64,000 nucleotides of DNA from Halovenus amylolytica (GCA_004015825.1 SAYS01000005.1:124001-188000); one strand, 5' to 3'; positions 53,957-62,570 are shown, counted from the stretch's first letter. Numbers and translations: made by a program. Notes: generated by a model not told the origin, from the sequence alone.

Positions 53957-54124
53957 ATGGAGTCGGATACTGTCGCCCAGACGGAGGAACAACAGGGTTC
54001 AGAAGTGATGGCAGCCGTCGAAAACGGACCACGAGACGAGTTCGTTCTCGCCGATATAACCACAGACGACGCCTACATCACAATGCCCCTCGACGAGGCC
54101 GCGTCACTCCCAGCCTGGCGGTAG
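53957..54124 (+). CDS. DUF7556-like 55-residue haloarchaeal protein
   Basis: The product is only 55 residues. It is acidic, with EVMAAVENGPRDEFVLADIT and DAYITMPLDEAASLPAWR as its recognisable parts. The latter two segments match what I remember of a short conserved haloarchaeal family (DUF7556). The exact spacing of the TATA box (27 bases) and a high share of G/C third positions support it. The DNA just after the stop, CCGGTTTTCACCCGGTTTTT, can form a small stem followed by five T, a likely terminator. Role unknown. Confidence 0.65.
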   Translation: MESDTVAQTEEQQGSEVMAAVENGPRDEFVLADITTDDAYITMPLDEAASLPAWR

Positions 54125-54128
54125 GTCC

Positions 54129-54149
54129 GGTTTTCACCCGGTTTTTGTG
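54129..54149 (+). terminator. Stem-loop with T run after the 55-residue gene
   Basis: CCGG-TTTTCAC-CCGG followed by TTTTT, five bases after the stop at 54124. The stem is only four pairs, so strength is uncertain. Confidence 0.4.
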
Positions 54150-54306
54150 TTCCATCGGTCTCAGAGCGGTTAGCATCGGCGGACAGCGAGCCGTTGGAGT
54201 ATCTGTCGTCGATACTGTCTGAGAATAACACACATGTGCAATCTCTCCGATAGATTCTCGCGCGGAGAAAACAAATGTTATCTCTACCCCACGGTTTGTG
54301 TCGCGC

Positions 54307-55914
54307 ATGAAGGTACTGGTCACCGACCCGATCGCGAATGCGGGTATCGAGCGGTTACAGGAGCAGGGCCACGACGTACAGAAGGCCTACGATCTCACAC
54401 AGGAGGAGCTCCTGGAGGTAATTTCGGACGCGAACGCGTTGATCGTCCGCTCCGGAACCGAGGTTACGCGGGAGGTTTTCGAAGCGGCAAACGATCTCAT
54501 TATCGTCGGGCGCGCGGGCATCGGTGTCGACAACATCGACATCGAGGCTGCGACGGACAACGGCGTCATCGTCGCCAACGCACCCGAGGGGAACGTCCGC
54601 GCCGCCGCCGAGCACACGGTCGCGATGACGTTCGCGACAGCCCGATCGATCCCGCAGGCCCACGAACTGCTCTCTGACGGCGAGTGGGCGAAAGGTGATT
54701 TCACGGGAACAGAGGTCAACGACAAGACACTCGGTATCGTCGGCTTCGGCCGCGTCGGCCAGGAAGTCGCGAAACGCCTCGGCAACCTCGGGATGGATCT
54801 GCTCGTCTACGATCCGTACATCAGCGAGGAGCGGGCCGACCAGCTCGGTGCCGAACTCGTCGACGACCTCGACACCTGCCTGCGCGAGGCGGACTTCCTC
54901 ACGATCCACACGCCGCTGACCGACGAAACCGAGAACATGATCGGTGGCGAGGAGCTCGCCCAGCTCGAAGGCGGCTACGTCATCAACTGCGCACGCGGTG
55001 GGATCGTCGACGAAGAAGCACTCGCCAAAGCTGTCGACGATGGCATCCTCAAAGGGGCCGCAGTCGACGTCTTCGCACAGGAACCAGTCTCGCGGGACAA
55101 CCCACTGCTGTGGGTCGAGGACATCATCGTCACCCCACACCTCGGCGCGTCGACGGAAGCCGCACAGGAGAACGTCGCGACCTCGACGGCCGACCAGATC
55201 GTCGCCGCGTTCAACGACGAGCCGGTGATGAACGCCCTCAACGCACCCTCCGTCGACGAGAGCTCGTTCCCGAAAATCGAGCCGTACATCGACCTCGCGG
55301 ATACGGCCGGCAAGATCGCAGTCCAGCTGTTCGACGACCGTGTGGAGTTCGTCGAAGTGGAGTACAACGGCGATATCGCCGACGAGGACGTCGATCTCGT
55401 CACGGCGAGCGCGCTGAAAGGCGTCTTCGAACCGCTCGAATGGCAGGTCAACGCCGTCAACGCACCACGCGTCGCAGAGCAGCGCGGCATCGACGTGACG
55501 GAGTCGAAATCCAAGCAGACCGGTGACTTCCGGTCGCGGGTAACGGTCACAGTCGGCAACGAAGAAGAGAGTGTCAGTGTCTGTGGGACGCAGTTCGCGG
55601 GCGACGATCCGCGGATCATCAGTGTCGACGGCTTCCGCGTCGACGCCATTCCACACGGCCACATGCTCGTCGCGCGCAACGAGGACTCGCCCGGTGTGAT
55701 CGGCTTCATTGGCAGCGTGCTCGGCGACGCGGACGTCAACATCGCGGGGATGTTCAACGGCCGTGAGACGATCGGTGGCGAAGCACTCTCCGTCTACAAC
55801 CTGGACGACCCGGTCTCCGACGAGGTACTGGAGACGATCAACAACGACGAGCGAATTATCGACACGAAGTATATCTCGCTCAACGGCAAGAACACGGGCA
55901 GCCGAGAGCAGTAA
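54307..55914 (+). CDS. serA: D-3-phosphoglycerate dehydrogenase
   Basis: The product has 535 residues. It starts MKVLVTDPIANAGIERL, with the NAD-binding region TLGIVGFGRVGQEVAKRLG and the catalytic set NCARGGIVDEEAL, then TPHLGASTEAAQ. Residues 320-450 hold an allosteric substrate-binding domain, and 455-530 an ACT domain (SPGVIGFIGSVLGDADVNIA), which often binds serine. It opens serine synthesis from glycolytic 3-phosphoglycerate. ATG 54307 lies about 27 bases after the TATA-like TGTTATCT, so it is chosen over GTG 54298. Confidence 0.94.
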   Translation: MKVLVTDPIANAGIERLQEQGHDVQKAYDLTQEELLEVISDANALIVRSGTEVTREVFEAANDLIIVGRAGIGVDNIDIEAATDNGVIVANAPEGNVRAAAEHTVAMTFATARSIPQAHELLSDGEWAKGDFTGTEVNDKTLGIVGFGRVGQEVAKRLGNLGMDLLVYDPYISEERADQLGAELVDDLDTCLREADFLTIHTPLTDETENMIGGEELAQLEGGYVINCARGGIVDEEALAKAVDDGILKGAAVDVFAQEPVSRDNPLLWVEDIIVTPHLGASTEAAQENVATSTADQIVAAFNDEPVMNALNAPSVDESSFPKIEPYIDLADTAGKIAVQLFDDRVEFVEVEYNGDIADEDVDLVTASALKGVFEPLEWQVNAVNAPRVAEQRGIDVTESKSKQTGDFRSRVTVTVGNEEESVSVCGTQFAGDDPRIISVDGFRVDAIPHGHMLVARNEDSPGVIGFIGSVLGDADVNIAGMFNGRETIGGEALSVYNLDDPVSDEVLETINNDERIIDTKYISLNGKNTGSREQ

Positions 55915-55951
55915 CCGAACTGCGAGCAGTCCGGAACGGGAAGACCTGAGA

Positions 55952-57868
55952 TCAGGCGTCGACAGATTCGATACTGATCGTCGGTTTCTCTTCCAGTTTT
56001 GCGACCGCGTCGTCGGGACAGTCCTGTCGACCCACCATCGTCCTGAGCGTTTCACCTGGTCCGAGTGTCGTCTCGAAGACCAGTTCCGAGTCGTCGATCG
56101 TCCAGCCCTCGTTGAGCGGCTGTTCGGAGAGATTCTCCGCGGCCAGATCGGCATCGACGAACGGTTCGGTGATGCGAACTCTGGCGGGGTCACTCCGCGC
56201 GGACTCGATCTCGAAGGCGGTCACCGGTGAATCGAGCGTGTCGTCGAGGTATTTCGAGATAATGACGTCCTGGGTCGCCGTCTTGTCTGCCAGCTCCGCC
56301 CGCTTGATGACGTCACCGACGACGACCTCCCAGACCCCGGACTGAGTTCGGTCGTCGTAGCCGGGTGGTGACTCTTCTTCATCCTCGTAGAGTCGCTCGA
56401 CGGGTGCCTCGTCGACGGCGTATTTTTCGGGCAGCCCCGAACGGATGACCGCGTAGGCGATACCGGCGACCAGCGTGGCGAACCCACCGACGAGGGCAGG
56501 GATGATCAGGAAGGCGAAGTCACTCTCGTTGCCGCCGGTCTCGAAGGGTGACTCCGAGATGTTCTCTGAATCGTTATCCGCCCCGCCCGCACTCCCGGAC
56601 GAGATGTCGCCACCTTCACCGAGTGCGTACAGTATCGACGACTCCGTCGAATCGACAGTCGGGATGTAGACAACTCCGTTGGCAACGGCCGGCGACGCGA
56701 ACTGGGATCCCGCTGTCTCGAACGACCACAGTTCCTCTCCGTCAGTGGTGAGTCCGTAGGCGACGTTGTTCCGAGAGGTAACGTACACTGTGCCATCAAC
56801 CACAGCCGGCGAGGAGGCAATCTCTCGCGTACCAGTACTGAATCGCCACTCCTGGCTCCCTGTCTCGGCGTTCACTGCGTAGACGAGTCCGTTCCGACTT
56901 CCGACGTAGATCCGGCCGTCGGCGACTGCTGGCGAGCCGACGACCCTGCCACGGGCGTTGAAACGACCCCGTGGTGACCCGGTTGCGGCTTCGATGTTGT
57001 ACAAGAGGCCGCCTTGCGGATCGCCATCGACTCCGGTGCCGACAAACACCGAGCCATCGGCGATCGTCGGGGTCGATGTCACCGGCCCCCGCAGTTCCCG
57101 GGACCACACTTCGTCGCCGGAAGAGACCTCGAGCGCGAAGAGAGACGCATTCTCGGCCGCGCTGCTATCAGTACCGAAGACGACCAGCTCTTTCGGTCCA
57201 TCTTCAGTCTCGACGGAGCCGACTGCGGCCCCCGAACTGATCGCTCGATTGTCTTCCTCACCGGTATCGAACGACCAGCGTTCTGTGATGCTCTCGTCGT
57301 CCTGGCTGATATCGATCGCAAAAAACCCGCCGCCGGTACTCCCGACGTACACTGTCCCGTCGGCGACAGCAGGTGGGGTATCGATCCGGCCGTCGGTGCC
57401 GAACCGCCACAGTTCCTCGCCAGCCGCTGTGTCGACGGCGTGGAGTGTCCCGGAGTCGTCACCCACGTAGAGCGTGCCGTCGACGATGGCCGGAACAGAT
57501 CCGATCGAACTGCCGAGGTCGACCGGCCAGCCGTCGACACTGTCACCAGAGACCGGATCGAACGCGTAGATCTGGCCGTTCTGGCTGGGCAGGTAGACGA
57601 CACCGTCGGCGACGACCGGCTGGACTGTTGTTCGGCCGCCAGCGCTGGCAACCCACTGCCCGCCGACGTTCTCGACCGGGCCGGTTCCGTCGGGGTTGTG
57701 ACCCGTGTTCGCGGCGTCGAAGGCGAACTCCGGCCACGACTGGGCTGTCTGCATCGCACCCGCTGATCGGGGACCTGATTCTCCCGTCGCACGGCCAGAA
57801 AGGGCACCGATTGCCGGTAGTGTGGCAACCGTGCCGAGAAACTCACGTCTGGTCGATCCGGATCGCAT
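55952..57868 (-). CDS. Tat-exported PQQ beta-propeller with membrane anchor and cytosolic domain
   Basis: The product has 638 residues. A Tat motif, RREFLGT, begins at residue 7. Residues 45-430 carry seven or more PQQ-type repeats, each with VVDGTVYV followed by a Trp-containing strand such as GEELWRFGTDG. A helix at about 470-490 (FLIIPALVGGFATLVAGIAYAVI) crosses the membrane. A further 145 residues then form a separate domain with no Cys cluster or enzyme motif, expected inside the cell. No PQQ-enzyme active site is evident. I infer a surface receptor or assembly platform. The gene converges with serA. Confidence 0.8.
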   Translation of the reverse strand: MRSGSTRREFLGTVATLPAIGALSGRATGESGPRSAGAMQTAQSWPEFAFDAANTGHNPDGTGPVENVGGQWVASAGGRTTVQPVVADGVVYLPSQNGQIYAFDPVSGDSVDGWPVDLGSSIGSVPAIVDGTLYVGDDSGTLHAVDTAAGEELWRFGTDGRIDTPPAVADGTVYVGSTGGGFFAIDISQDDESITERWSFDTGEEDNRAISSGAAVGSVETEDGPKELVVFGTDSSAAENASLFALEVSSGDEVWSRELRGPVTSTPTIADGSVFVGTGVDGDPQGGLLYNIEAATGSPRGRFNARGRVVGSPAVADGRIYVGSRNGLVYAVNAETGSQEWRFSTGTREIASSPAVVDGTVYVTSRNNVAYGLTTDGEELWSFETAGSQFASPAVANGVVYIPTVDSTESSILYALGEGGDISSGSAGGADNDSENISESPFETGGNESDFAFLIIPALVGGFATLVAGIAYAVIRSGLPEKYAVDEAPVERLYEDEEESPPGYDDRTQSGVWEVVVGDVIKRAELADKTATQDVIISKYLDDTLDSPVTAFEIESARSDPARVRITEPFVDADLAAENLSEQPLNEGWTIDDSELVFETTLGPGETLRTMVGRQDCPDDAVAKLEEKPTISIESVDA

Positions 57869-57953
57869 TGGGTGGTCCTAGAACAGGAGTGTATAAAACG
57901 CCGTTCTCTTGGATCGACGGGATCACTGCCGGCGATATCACGATCCGGACCGC

Positions 57954-58442
57954 TCAGGATGAATCGAACAGCTTGCGCATGACCGCAAACTTCAGGTCGA
58001 CCCCGTTTATCTCCCGTACTTTGCGGTCGATATCTCGGTAGCCGAGTGTTTCGTAGAACTCCTTCGCGTTCAGCGAGGAGACGAGCTGTAGCTCGGACAG
58101 CCCCGTGATCCGTGCACGGGATTCAAACTGGCGGACCAGCGAGGAGCCGATTCCCTCCCCGTGGTACTCTGGGTGGACGAACACCGCGTCGATCCGGTTT
58201 TCCGCCGTGTTGAGGACACCGTAGCCGGCAGTCGCCGGGCCGGATTCGACCAGGAGGATCTCGAAGCGGTTGCTCTCGATCGCCCGGCCGAACTCTTCGA
58301 CCAGTTCGTCGTCGGGCCGCCACGCATCGAGCTGTCTGGCCGTGTACTCGTCGCTGTCGATCGCACTGATCGCGACCTGCTTGACCGTCAGGATCGCTCC
58401 GGCGTCACCGACCTTGGCCGCTCGATACGTGAACTCACCCAT
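57954..58442 (-). CDS. GNAT-family N-acetyltransferase
   Basis: The product has 162 residues from ATG 58442. The acetyl-CoA loop reads VFVHPEYHGEGIGSSLVRQFESRA (about 91-114), and the fold ends with SSLNAKEFYETLGYRD. TTCTATACC on the minus strand, about 58470-58477, lies close to 30 bases upstream of the start, supporting this choice over longer frames that run into the DUF1684 gene. Substrate unknown. Confidence 0.85.
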   Translation of the reverse strand: MGEFTYRAAKVGDAGAILTVKQVAISAIDSDEYTARQLDAWRPDDELVEEFGRAIESNRFEILLVESGPATAGYGVLNTAENRIDAVFVHPEYHGEGIGSSLVRQFESRARITGLSELQLVSSLNAKEFYETLGYRDIDRKVREINGVDLKFAVMRKLFDSS

Positions 58443-58515
58443 CTGCCCGGCCCTACAGGCTGTGTCGGTATAGAACTTCCAGTTTCCGGCACTCGGTTGT
58501 CTCTGATCGACAGTT

Positions 58516-59085
58516 TCAAAACGGCGGGGATCGCTCCCCGGCCTCGATTGTCGTCTCCAGCCAGTTTTCCTCGGGTGGGAGCGGGCAGGAGAAGGTTTCG
58601 CTGTAGGCACAGAACGGGGAGTACGCGAGGTTGAAATCCAGCACGATGCTGTCCCCGTCCTGGAGTTCCCGTTCGAGTTCCAGATCCATGTACCGGCCGT
58701 CCTTGTAGCTTTGCTGGCCGGTGGTCTTGTCGCGGAACGGGACGAAAATCGAGTCGTCCTCGGCCTGTCTGTAGCCGTGCAGATCGTACTGTTCGCCGTC
58801 GAGTTCGAACGTGAATCTGAACACACGGTTGTAGCTGACAGTCCGTCCGTCGGAGGTTTCGAGTTCGACAGTCTCGGGTTCGTCGAAGACGTGGACTGTG
58901 GCCGCGACACGGTACTCCGGATCTGGATCAAAATAGGCCAGCCCATCGAACTCGTCGCGGTGGTCCGGCGGGATCGGTGACTGGCGGTGTTCGTTCAGAA
59001 ACTCGTCTTTTTCGGCACGGTTTTGCTGTAACTCCTCGGTCCACTCGTCGCCGACATCGACTGTCGGCTCCTGCTTGTCGCTCAT
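58516..59085 (-). CDS. DUF1684-family protein
   Basis: The product has 189 residues from ATG 59085. It has the DUF1684 layout: a helix with RAEKDEFLNEHRQSPIPP, a short beta region FDGLAYFDPDPEYRVAA, and then DDSIFVPFRDKTTGQQSYKDGRYMD and DFNLAYSPFCAYSETFSCPLPPEEN. Members are of unknown activity; the conserved Arg, Asp and Asn residues suggest an enzyme-like cleft. It is intracellular. It is divergent from the small four-helix membrane gene. Confidence 0.85.
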   Translation of the reverse strand: MSDKQEPTVDVGDEWTEELQQNRAEKDEFLNEHRQSPIPPDHRDEFDGLAYFDPDPEYRVAATVHVFDEPETVELETSDGRTVSYNRVFRFTFELDGEQYDLHGYRQAEDDSIFVPFRDKTTGQQSYKDGRYMDLELERELQDGDSIVLDFNLAYSPFCAYSETFSCPLPPEENWLETTIEAGERSPPF

Positions 59086-59154
59086 AACTACCGTTCGGCA
59101 GCCACAGGCATCAATCCGGCGGCTTTCGTGTCTCGCCGTTGGGGGGTCGGCCAG

Positions 59155-59165
59155 CATTTAAATAC
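59155..59165 (+). promoter_or_regulatory. TATA box for the four-helix membrane protein
   Basis: CATTTAAATAC is centred 28 bases before ATG 59188; no ribosome binding site follows. Confidence 0.6.
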
Positions 59166-59187
59166 GGGCACAGAGGAGAGACCACGT

Positions 59188-59613
59188 ATGAGTATCGCTG
59201 CGAAGCTCCGGGATGTTATCTTCTTTACGACGCTGTATATCCTGCTTTCGTTCGTTCCGTTCGTCGCTCTCAATCGGGAAATTATCGACGCTGTCCGTGA
59301 TCGGATCGCACCACTCGATATCGTGACGCTCGCGACCATTGGCACCGGGATCTTTCTGATCATCACCGTACTTTTGCTGGCCGAGGAAGGTGTCGACCGG
59401 TACAACCAGTTTCTCTTCGCGCCGACTGATCTGCTCTCTGTCGTCATCGAACTCTCCTTTCTGCTTGCAGCAGTCTCGTGGTGGGTCGTCCCCGAACTGA
59501 CGAGCCGGTACCAGGAGGGGATCACGCTCGATACGCTCTTGCTGGTGATACTGCTCTGTCAGCTTCCGATGTTGCTCTTTCTCTCACTGATGACGGCAGT
59601 TGGCAAAGCGTAA
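59188..59613 (+). CDS. Four-helix membrane protein of unknown function
   Basis: The product has 141 residues with four hydrophobic helices: FFTTLYILLSFVPFVAL (about 11-28), IVTLATIGTGIFLIITVLLLA (about 45-65), LLSVVIELSFLLAAVSWWVVP (about 82-102) and LDTLLLVILLCQLPMLLFLSL (about 113-134). Charged residues lie in the short loops only. It is probably made from a leaderless transcript. No family is recognised and no operon partner is evident. Confidence 0.65.
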   Translation: MSIAAKLRDVIFFTTLYILLSFVPFVALNREIIDAVRDRIAPLDIVTLATIGTGIFLIITVLLLAEEGVDRYNQFLFAPTDLLSVVIELSFLLAAVSWWVVPELTSRYQEGITLDTLLLVILLCQLPMLLFLSLMTAVGKA

Positions 59614-59683
59614 TCAGCAGGTGCAGTCAGGTACTCCGCGTGGTAACAGAATGTTATCAACTTGTCCCGAAAACGCTCGAGCG

Positions 59684-59690
59684 TTTATAT
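59684..59690 (+). promoter_or_regulatory. TATA box before the esterase gene and its short leader frame
   Basis: TTTATAT is centred 26 bases before an ATG at 59713 that opens a ten-codon frame. The esterase ATG lies 35 bases after that. Confidence 0.55.
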
Positions 59691-59712
59691 TTCTGGGGCA
59701 AGTGAATAGCGT

Positions 59713-59745
59713 ATGGACCGTCCACGGTGCGACGGTGACCAGTAA
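59713..59745 (+). other. Ten-codon leader frame before the esterase
   Basis: ATG 59713 reads MDRPRCDGDQ and stops at TAA 59743-59745, two bases before the esterase ATG at 59748. It begins where a leaderless message from the TATA box at 59684 would start, so ribosomes may translate it first. It could regulate or re-initiate esterase translation; it could also be chance. Confidence 0.35.
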
Positions 59746-59747
59746 TC

Positions 59748-60407
59748 ATGCACAATCCACACGCAAATCAGGACGCGCCACACCAGGACCAGCCACTCGA
59801 AATGGCCGGGACGGAACTCGGCGACGCGACGGCAGCGACGATTCTCGTCCACGGGCGCGGAGCGAGCGCACGGAGCATCCTCCAGATGGGCGGGCAGTTC
59901 CACCAGCAGGGACTCGCCTTGCTCGCACCTCAGGCACTCGGCAGCACGTGGTATCCGAACCCCTTCACTGCTCCCGTCGAATCGAACGAACCCGGCCGAA
60001 CGTCGGGACTGCAGGCGATCGAGGACGCGATCGAGCGGGTGAACGAAGCAGGGATCTCGACCGACCGGATCATGCTACTTGGCTTCTCCCAGGGTGCCTG
60101 TCTCGCGAGCGAGTTCGTCACCCGAACACCCAGACGGTACGGTGGACTCGTTGCACTGAGCGGTGGACTGATCGGCGAAACGATCGACACGGACGAGTAC
60201 GAGGGCGATCTCGAGGCGACGCCGGCATTCCTCGGCTGCAGCAACGTCGATCCACACATCCCCGAACAGCGCGTCCACGAGACGGCCACTGTCCTCGAAA
60301 CGCTGAATGCAGACGTCGAGACACGGATCTACGACGGAATGGGCCACACTGTCAACCAGGACGAGCTAGAGTACATCTCCGGGATGGTAGCGGAACTGCT
60401 AGAGTGA
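59748..60407 (+). CDS. Alpha/beta hydrolase, phospholipase/carboxylesterase type
   Basis: The product has 219 residues. ILVHGRGAS is the oxyanion region, LLGFSQGACLA holds the nucleophilic serine (GxSxG), the acid is in the region near GCSNVDPHIP, and the His is in YDGMGHTVNQDE. It matches the small carboxylesterase/lysophospholipase group and has no signal peptide, so it is cytosolic. It hydrolyses a short acyl ester; natural substrate unknown. It lies after a ten-codon leader frame that begins at the transcript start. Confidence 0.9.
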   Translation: MHNPHANQDAPHQDQPLEMAGTELGDATAATILVHGRGASARSILQMGGQFHQQGLALLAPQALGSTWYPNPFTAPVESNEPGRTSGLQAIEDAIERVNEAGISTDRIMLLGFSQGACLASEFVTRTPRRYGGLVALSGGLIGETIDTDEYEGDLEATPAFLGCSNVDPHIPEQRVHETATVLETLNADVETRIYDGMGHTVNQDELEYISGMVAELLE

Positions 60408-60456
60408 CATTTTGGATCGATAGTCGGGCTAACGGCAGTTGATCCCGCCTACGGGA

Positions 60457-60645
60457 TCAGGTCCACTCGAACCCTATACCGTAGACGAGATAGTAAGACC
60501 CGACCAGAACGACAGGCAGGGCCGCCAGCCAGGCGACGGACTGTATGAACGGATCTGGTGGTGTGAACGCTGCGCTCAGAATCAGCGCGCCAATCGCAAA
60601 AATGCCCAGAGATAATACAAACTGTCTGAACTTTTTGGATATCAT
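60457..60645 (-). CDS. Small two-helix membrane protein
   Basis: The product has 62 residues. Helices are FVLSLGIFAIGALILSAAF (about 9-27) and AWLAALPVVLVGSYYLVYGI (about 38-57). A TATA box (AATATAAAG on the minus strand, about 60678-60686) lies about 37 bases before ATG 60645, giving a leader of about 10 bases. No function can be given. It converges with the esterase gene. Confidence 0.6.
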   Translation of the reverse strand: MISKKFRQFVLSLGIFAIGALILSAAFTPPDPFIQSVAWLAALPVVLVGSYYLVYGIGFEWT

Positions 60646-60732
60646 ATGTATGGCAAAGAACAGGACCCGTGTTCATTCTTTATATTCGGCGCCTCGGTAT
60701 TCGGCATCCACAGATCAGCGTCTCGATCGAAG

Positions 60733-61209
60733 TTACCGCCCGCGGCCCCGTGAGACGCCGTGGCCACTGTCGTCGTCGGAGTGACCCAGTGCTTTGCGGA
60801 GGAACTTCATCCACCGTTTTCGGTCTGCAGTCTCCTGTGCTCTGGCCTCGCCTTCGAGATCGACCGGTCCGAGGGATTCGAGTTCGTTGAGCGCGCGGTC
60901 GATCCCGATGATCGACTCTGCGAGGTGTTTGCCCGCTGCCAGCGTTATCTCGTCGTCTTCGATCCGCTGTTTGCGCTGGAGGCGTTCCCGGCGGAGATTC
61001 TTCTTCGCGCGGTCCACACGCTCACGTTCGCCGGCGGGGATCGTGTCGCGGCGTCGAATCTCGAAGACGAACTGCTGGAGATCGATCTCCTCACCCTGGA
61101 TACTGATTTCGTCAGGGATCGAGGCACCGACGGTGGCACCCTCGCGCTGGATCCGTTCGAGCAGTTGTTTGCGCTCGAACTCCCTGACGGGTCTATCGTC
61201 GTCACTCAC
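60733..61209 (-). CDS. DUF5788-type haloarchaeal protein
   Basis: The product has 158 residues. It is highly charged and helical: REFERKQLLERIQREGATVG, then PDEISIQGEEIDLQQFVFEI and a basic stretch RVDRAKKNLRRERLQRKQRI. These pieces match a small conserved haloarchaeal family (DUF5788) as I remember it. No catalytic motif is seen; the basic region could bind nucleic acid. The tail (SGHGVSRGRGR) is disordered. Confidence 0.7.
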   Translation of the reverse strand: MSDDDRPVREFERKQLLERIQREGATVGASIPDEISIQGEEIDLQQFVFEIRRRDTIPAGERERVDRAKKNLRRERLQRKQRIEDDEITLAAGKHLAESIIGIDRALNELESLGPVDLEGEARAQETADRKRWMKFLRKALGHSDDDSGHGVSRGRGR

Positions 61210-61260
61210 ATCGCTCAGTTGGTCGTTCAGTTACTTCGATGCTTCGTTCGAAAATAGCCC

Positions 61261-61458
61261 CTATCGGACAGTCAACAGATCGTGGCAGTCCGGACAGCGG
61301 ATCTCGGTGCCGTCGTCGGAAATCCGGACGATCCAGTCGCCATCGGGAGGGCTGGCGTGGTCACAACGGGAGCAGTTGAGAACTGCTTTCCGTCGCTTCT
61401 GGACCGGTCGCTCCTCACGACCGCTGCTGACGGGTCCGCAGTTCTTGGTTTGAGTCAT
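61261..61458 (-). CDS. Small zinc-ribbon protein
   Basis: The product has 65 residues from ATG 61458. Two CxxC pairs (NCSRCDHASPP and IRCPDCHDLL) are 25 residues apart and form a single zinc ribbon, with short beta strands between (DWIVRISDDGTEI). The N-terminal 25 residues are basic. It could bind nucleic acid or protein. It lies 51 bases upstream of the DUF5788 gene on the same strand, so they may be expressed together. Confidence 0.7.
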   Translation of the reverse strand: MTQTKNCGPVSSGREERPVQKRRKAVLNCSRCDHASPPDGDWIVRISDDGTEIRCPDCHDLLTVR

Positions 61459-61552
61459 CACTTCTTCGTAGGTGCTGAACGGGTAAAGGCCTGTTGGGGA
61501 TAGGCGGTACTGATGTACATTAGATGGTAATAATTGTCCGATTCGGCGTGGT

Positions 61553-61963
61553 TCACACGTCGAAGACCACGTAAATCCGCCAGCCGTCGTCTGTTTCCGC
61601 GATCGACATCTCCGAGTAGGTGACCGCTTTCAGATCGCGGGCGCTGACCGCCGAGAGCGCAACACCACGGAAGCTGCCGGAGAATCGGAACTGGTCGTCG
61701 ACTTGTTCGACTGTACCTTCGTTGTCGACGGGGAGGACCGACCGGACGTCGCGTTCGTAGATGAGTTCGTCGAGGTAGTCGAACAGGAGTGCATCGCGGC
61801 TTTCGGCAGTCACAGAAATCTCGACGCGGTCGCCGCCCGGCGGCCACTCCTCGCACATCGCGGCTGCCATCCCATCAGCCGCGGCGCTGAACGCGTCGCC
61901 GAGGCTCGTTCCGGTCGCCTCGACGGCGACGTCGGCCGTGTGATCGCGGAGCTCGTACCCCAT
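61553..61963 (-). CDS. Archease
   Basis: The product has 136 residues. It begins MGYELRDHTADVAVEATGTSLGDAF, the archease opening, and has DALLFDYLDELIYERDVRSVLP and LKAVTYSEMSI. Conserved Asp and His of HTAD bind calcium. Archease speeds RNA ligation by RtcB in tRNA splicing and helps guanylation. The rtcB gene is not in the window. It is divergent from the GNAT gene at 62088. Confidence 0.92.
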   Translation of the reverse strand: MGYELRDHTADVAVEATGTSLGDAFSAAADGMAAAMCEEWPPGGDRVEISVTAESRDALLFDYLDELIYERDVRSVLPVDNEGTVEQVDDQFRFSGSFRGVALSAVSARDLKAVTYSEMSIAETDDGWRIYVVFDV

Positions 61964-62005
61964 TATCAGATGGTCGGTGCCGGTAGTGCTAATCGGTTGT
62001 GTTTG

Positions 62006-62035
62006 CGCGGGTAGCCCGGCCAGGGTGGCTCCGCG
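62006..62035. other. Bulged hairpin between archease and GNAT genes
   Basis: CGCGG (62006-62010) pairs with CCGCG (62031-62035), and AGCC (62013-62016) pairs with GGCT (62027-62030). Two bulged bases and a ten-base loop complete a nine-pair stem. It lies in the 124-base gap between divergent genes and could be a small RNA, a leader structure or an operator. Confidence 0.35.
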
Positions 62036-62087
62036 ACCACCAGCAACGCAGAGGAATTATTATTCCCCGGTTCCATAGTAGTAGCTG

Positions 62088-62570
62088 GTGAGCGTCAACA
62101 TCCAGCGGCAGGTTGTCAACCCTGGCAGCGATACGTACGTCGAGTCTGCCTGGGAGCTAAAAGAGCGGATCCGGGAATCCGACGGTGTGTTGCGCCAGCG
62201 GAAGAATTTCTTCACGAACGCGTACACGCGCTCGACGGTGTACCTCTTTGCCGACCGGACGAACAACAAACTCGTCGGCTTCGCAGCGGTCCGGCGGGAC
62301 GGCTACATCCTGTTTCTCGCTGTCGACGAAACCTACCGCGGAGAGGGGTTCGGCAAGCGACTCGTTGCGAACGTCGCGGAGGATTACGGCTCGGTGACCT
62401 GTCACGCGCGGTCGACGAACCGCGAGGCGCTGGATTTCTACCGCGCGCTCGGATTCCGCGTCAAGCGTCGGATCGACAACTACTACGAAGACGGCGGCGA
62501 CGCCTTCTATCTCCAACTCGGTGAGGACGACAGTATCCGCGATCGCCTCGCGAATCTTCTGTCGCGATAG
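62088..62570 (+). CDS. GNAT-family N-acetyltransferase
   Basis: The product has 160 residues from GTG 62088, about 28 bases after AATTATTATTCC (62055-62063). The fold shows ILFLAVDETYRGEGFGKRLVANV (about 73-96) and STNREALDFYRALGFRVKRRID. The final codons and stop lie inside a 33-base tandem duplication (62552-62617). Substrate unknown. It is separate from priS, 120 bases on. Confidence 0.85.
   Translation: MSVNIQRQVVNPGSDTYVESAWELKERIRESDGVLRQRKNFFTNAYTRSTVYLFADRTNNKLVGFAAVRRDGYILFLAVDETYRGEGFGKRLVANVAEDYGSVTCHARSTNREALDFYRALGFRVKRRIDNYYEDGGDAFYLQLGEDDSIRDRLANLLSR

Noticed and set aside
54355..56193. 612-codon open frame opposite serA
   Set aside because: It runs through serA and into the end of the propeller gene and has no recognisable domain.
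62005..62060. tRNA-like 5' half near GCGCGGGTAGCC
   Set aside because: No partner for the acceptor stem, no T arm and no anticodon stem follow, so it is not a tRNA gene.
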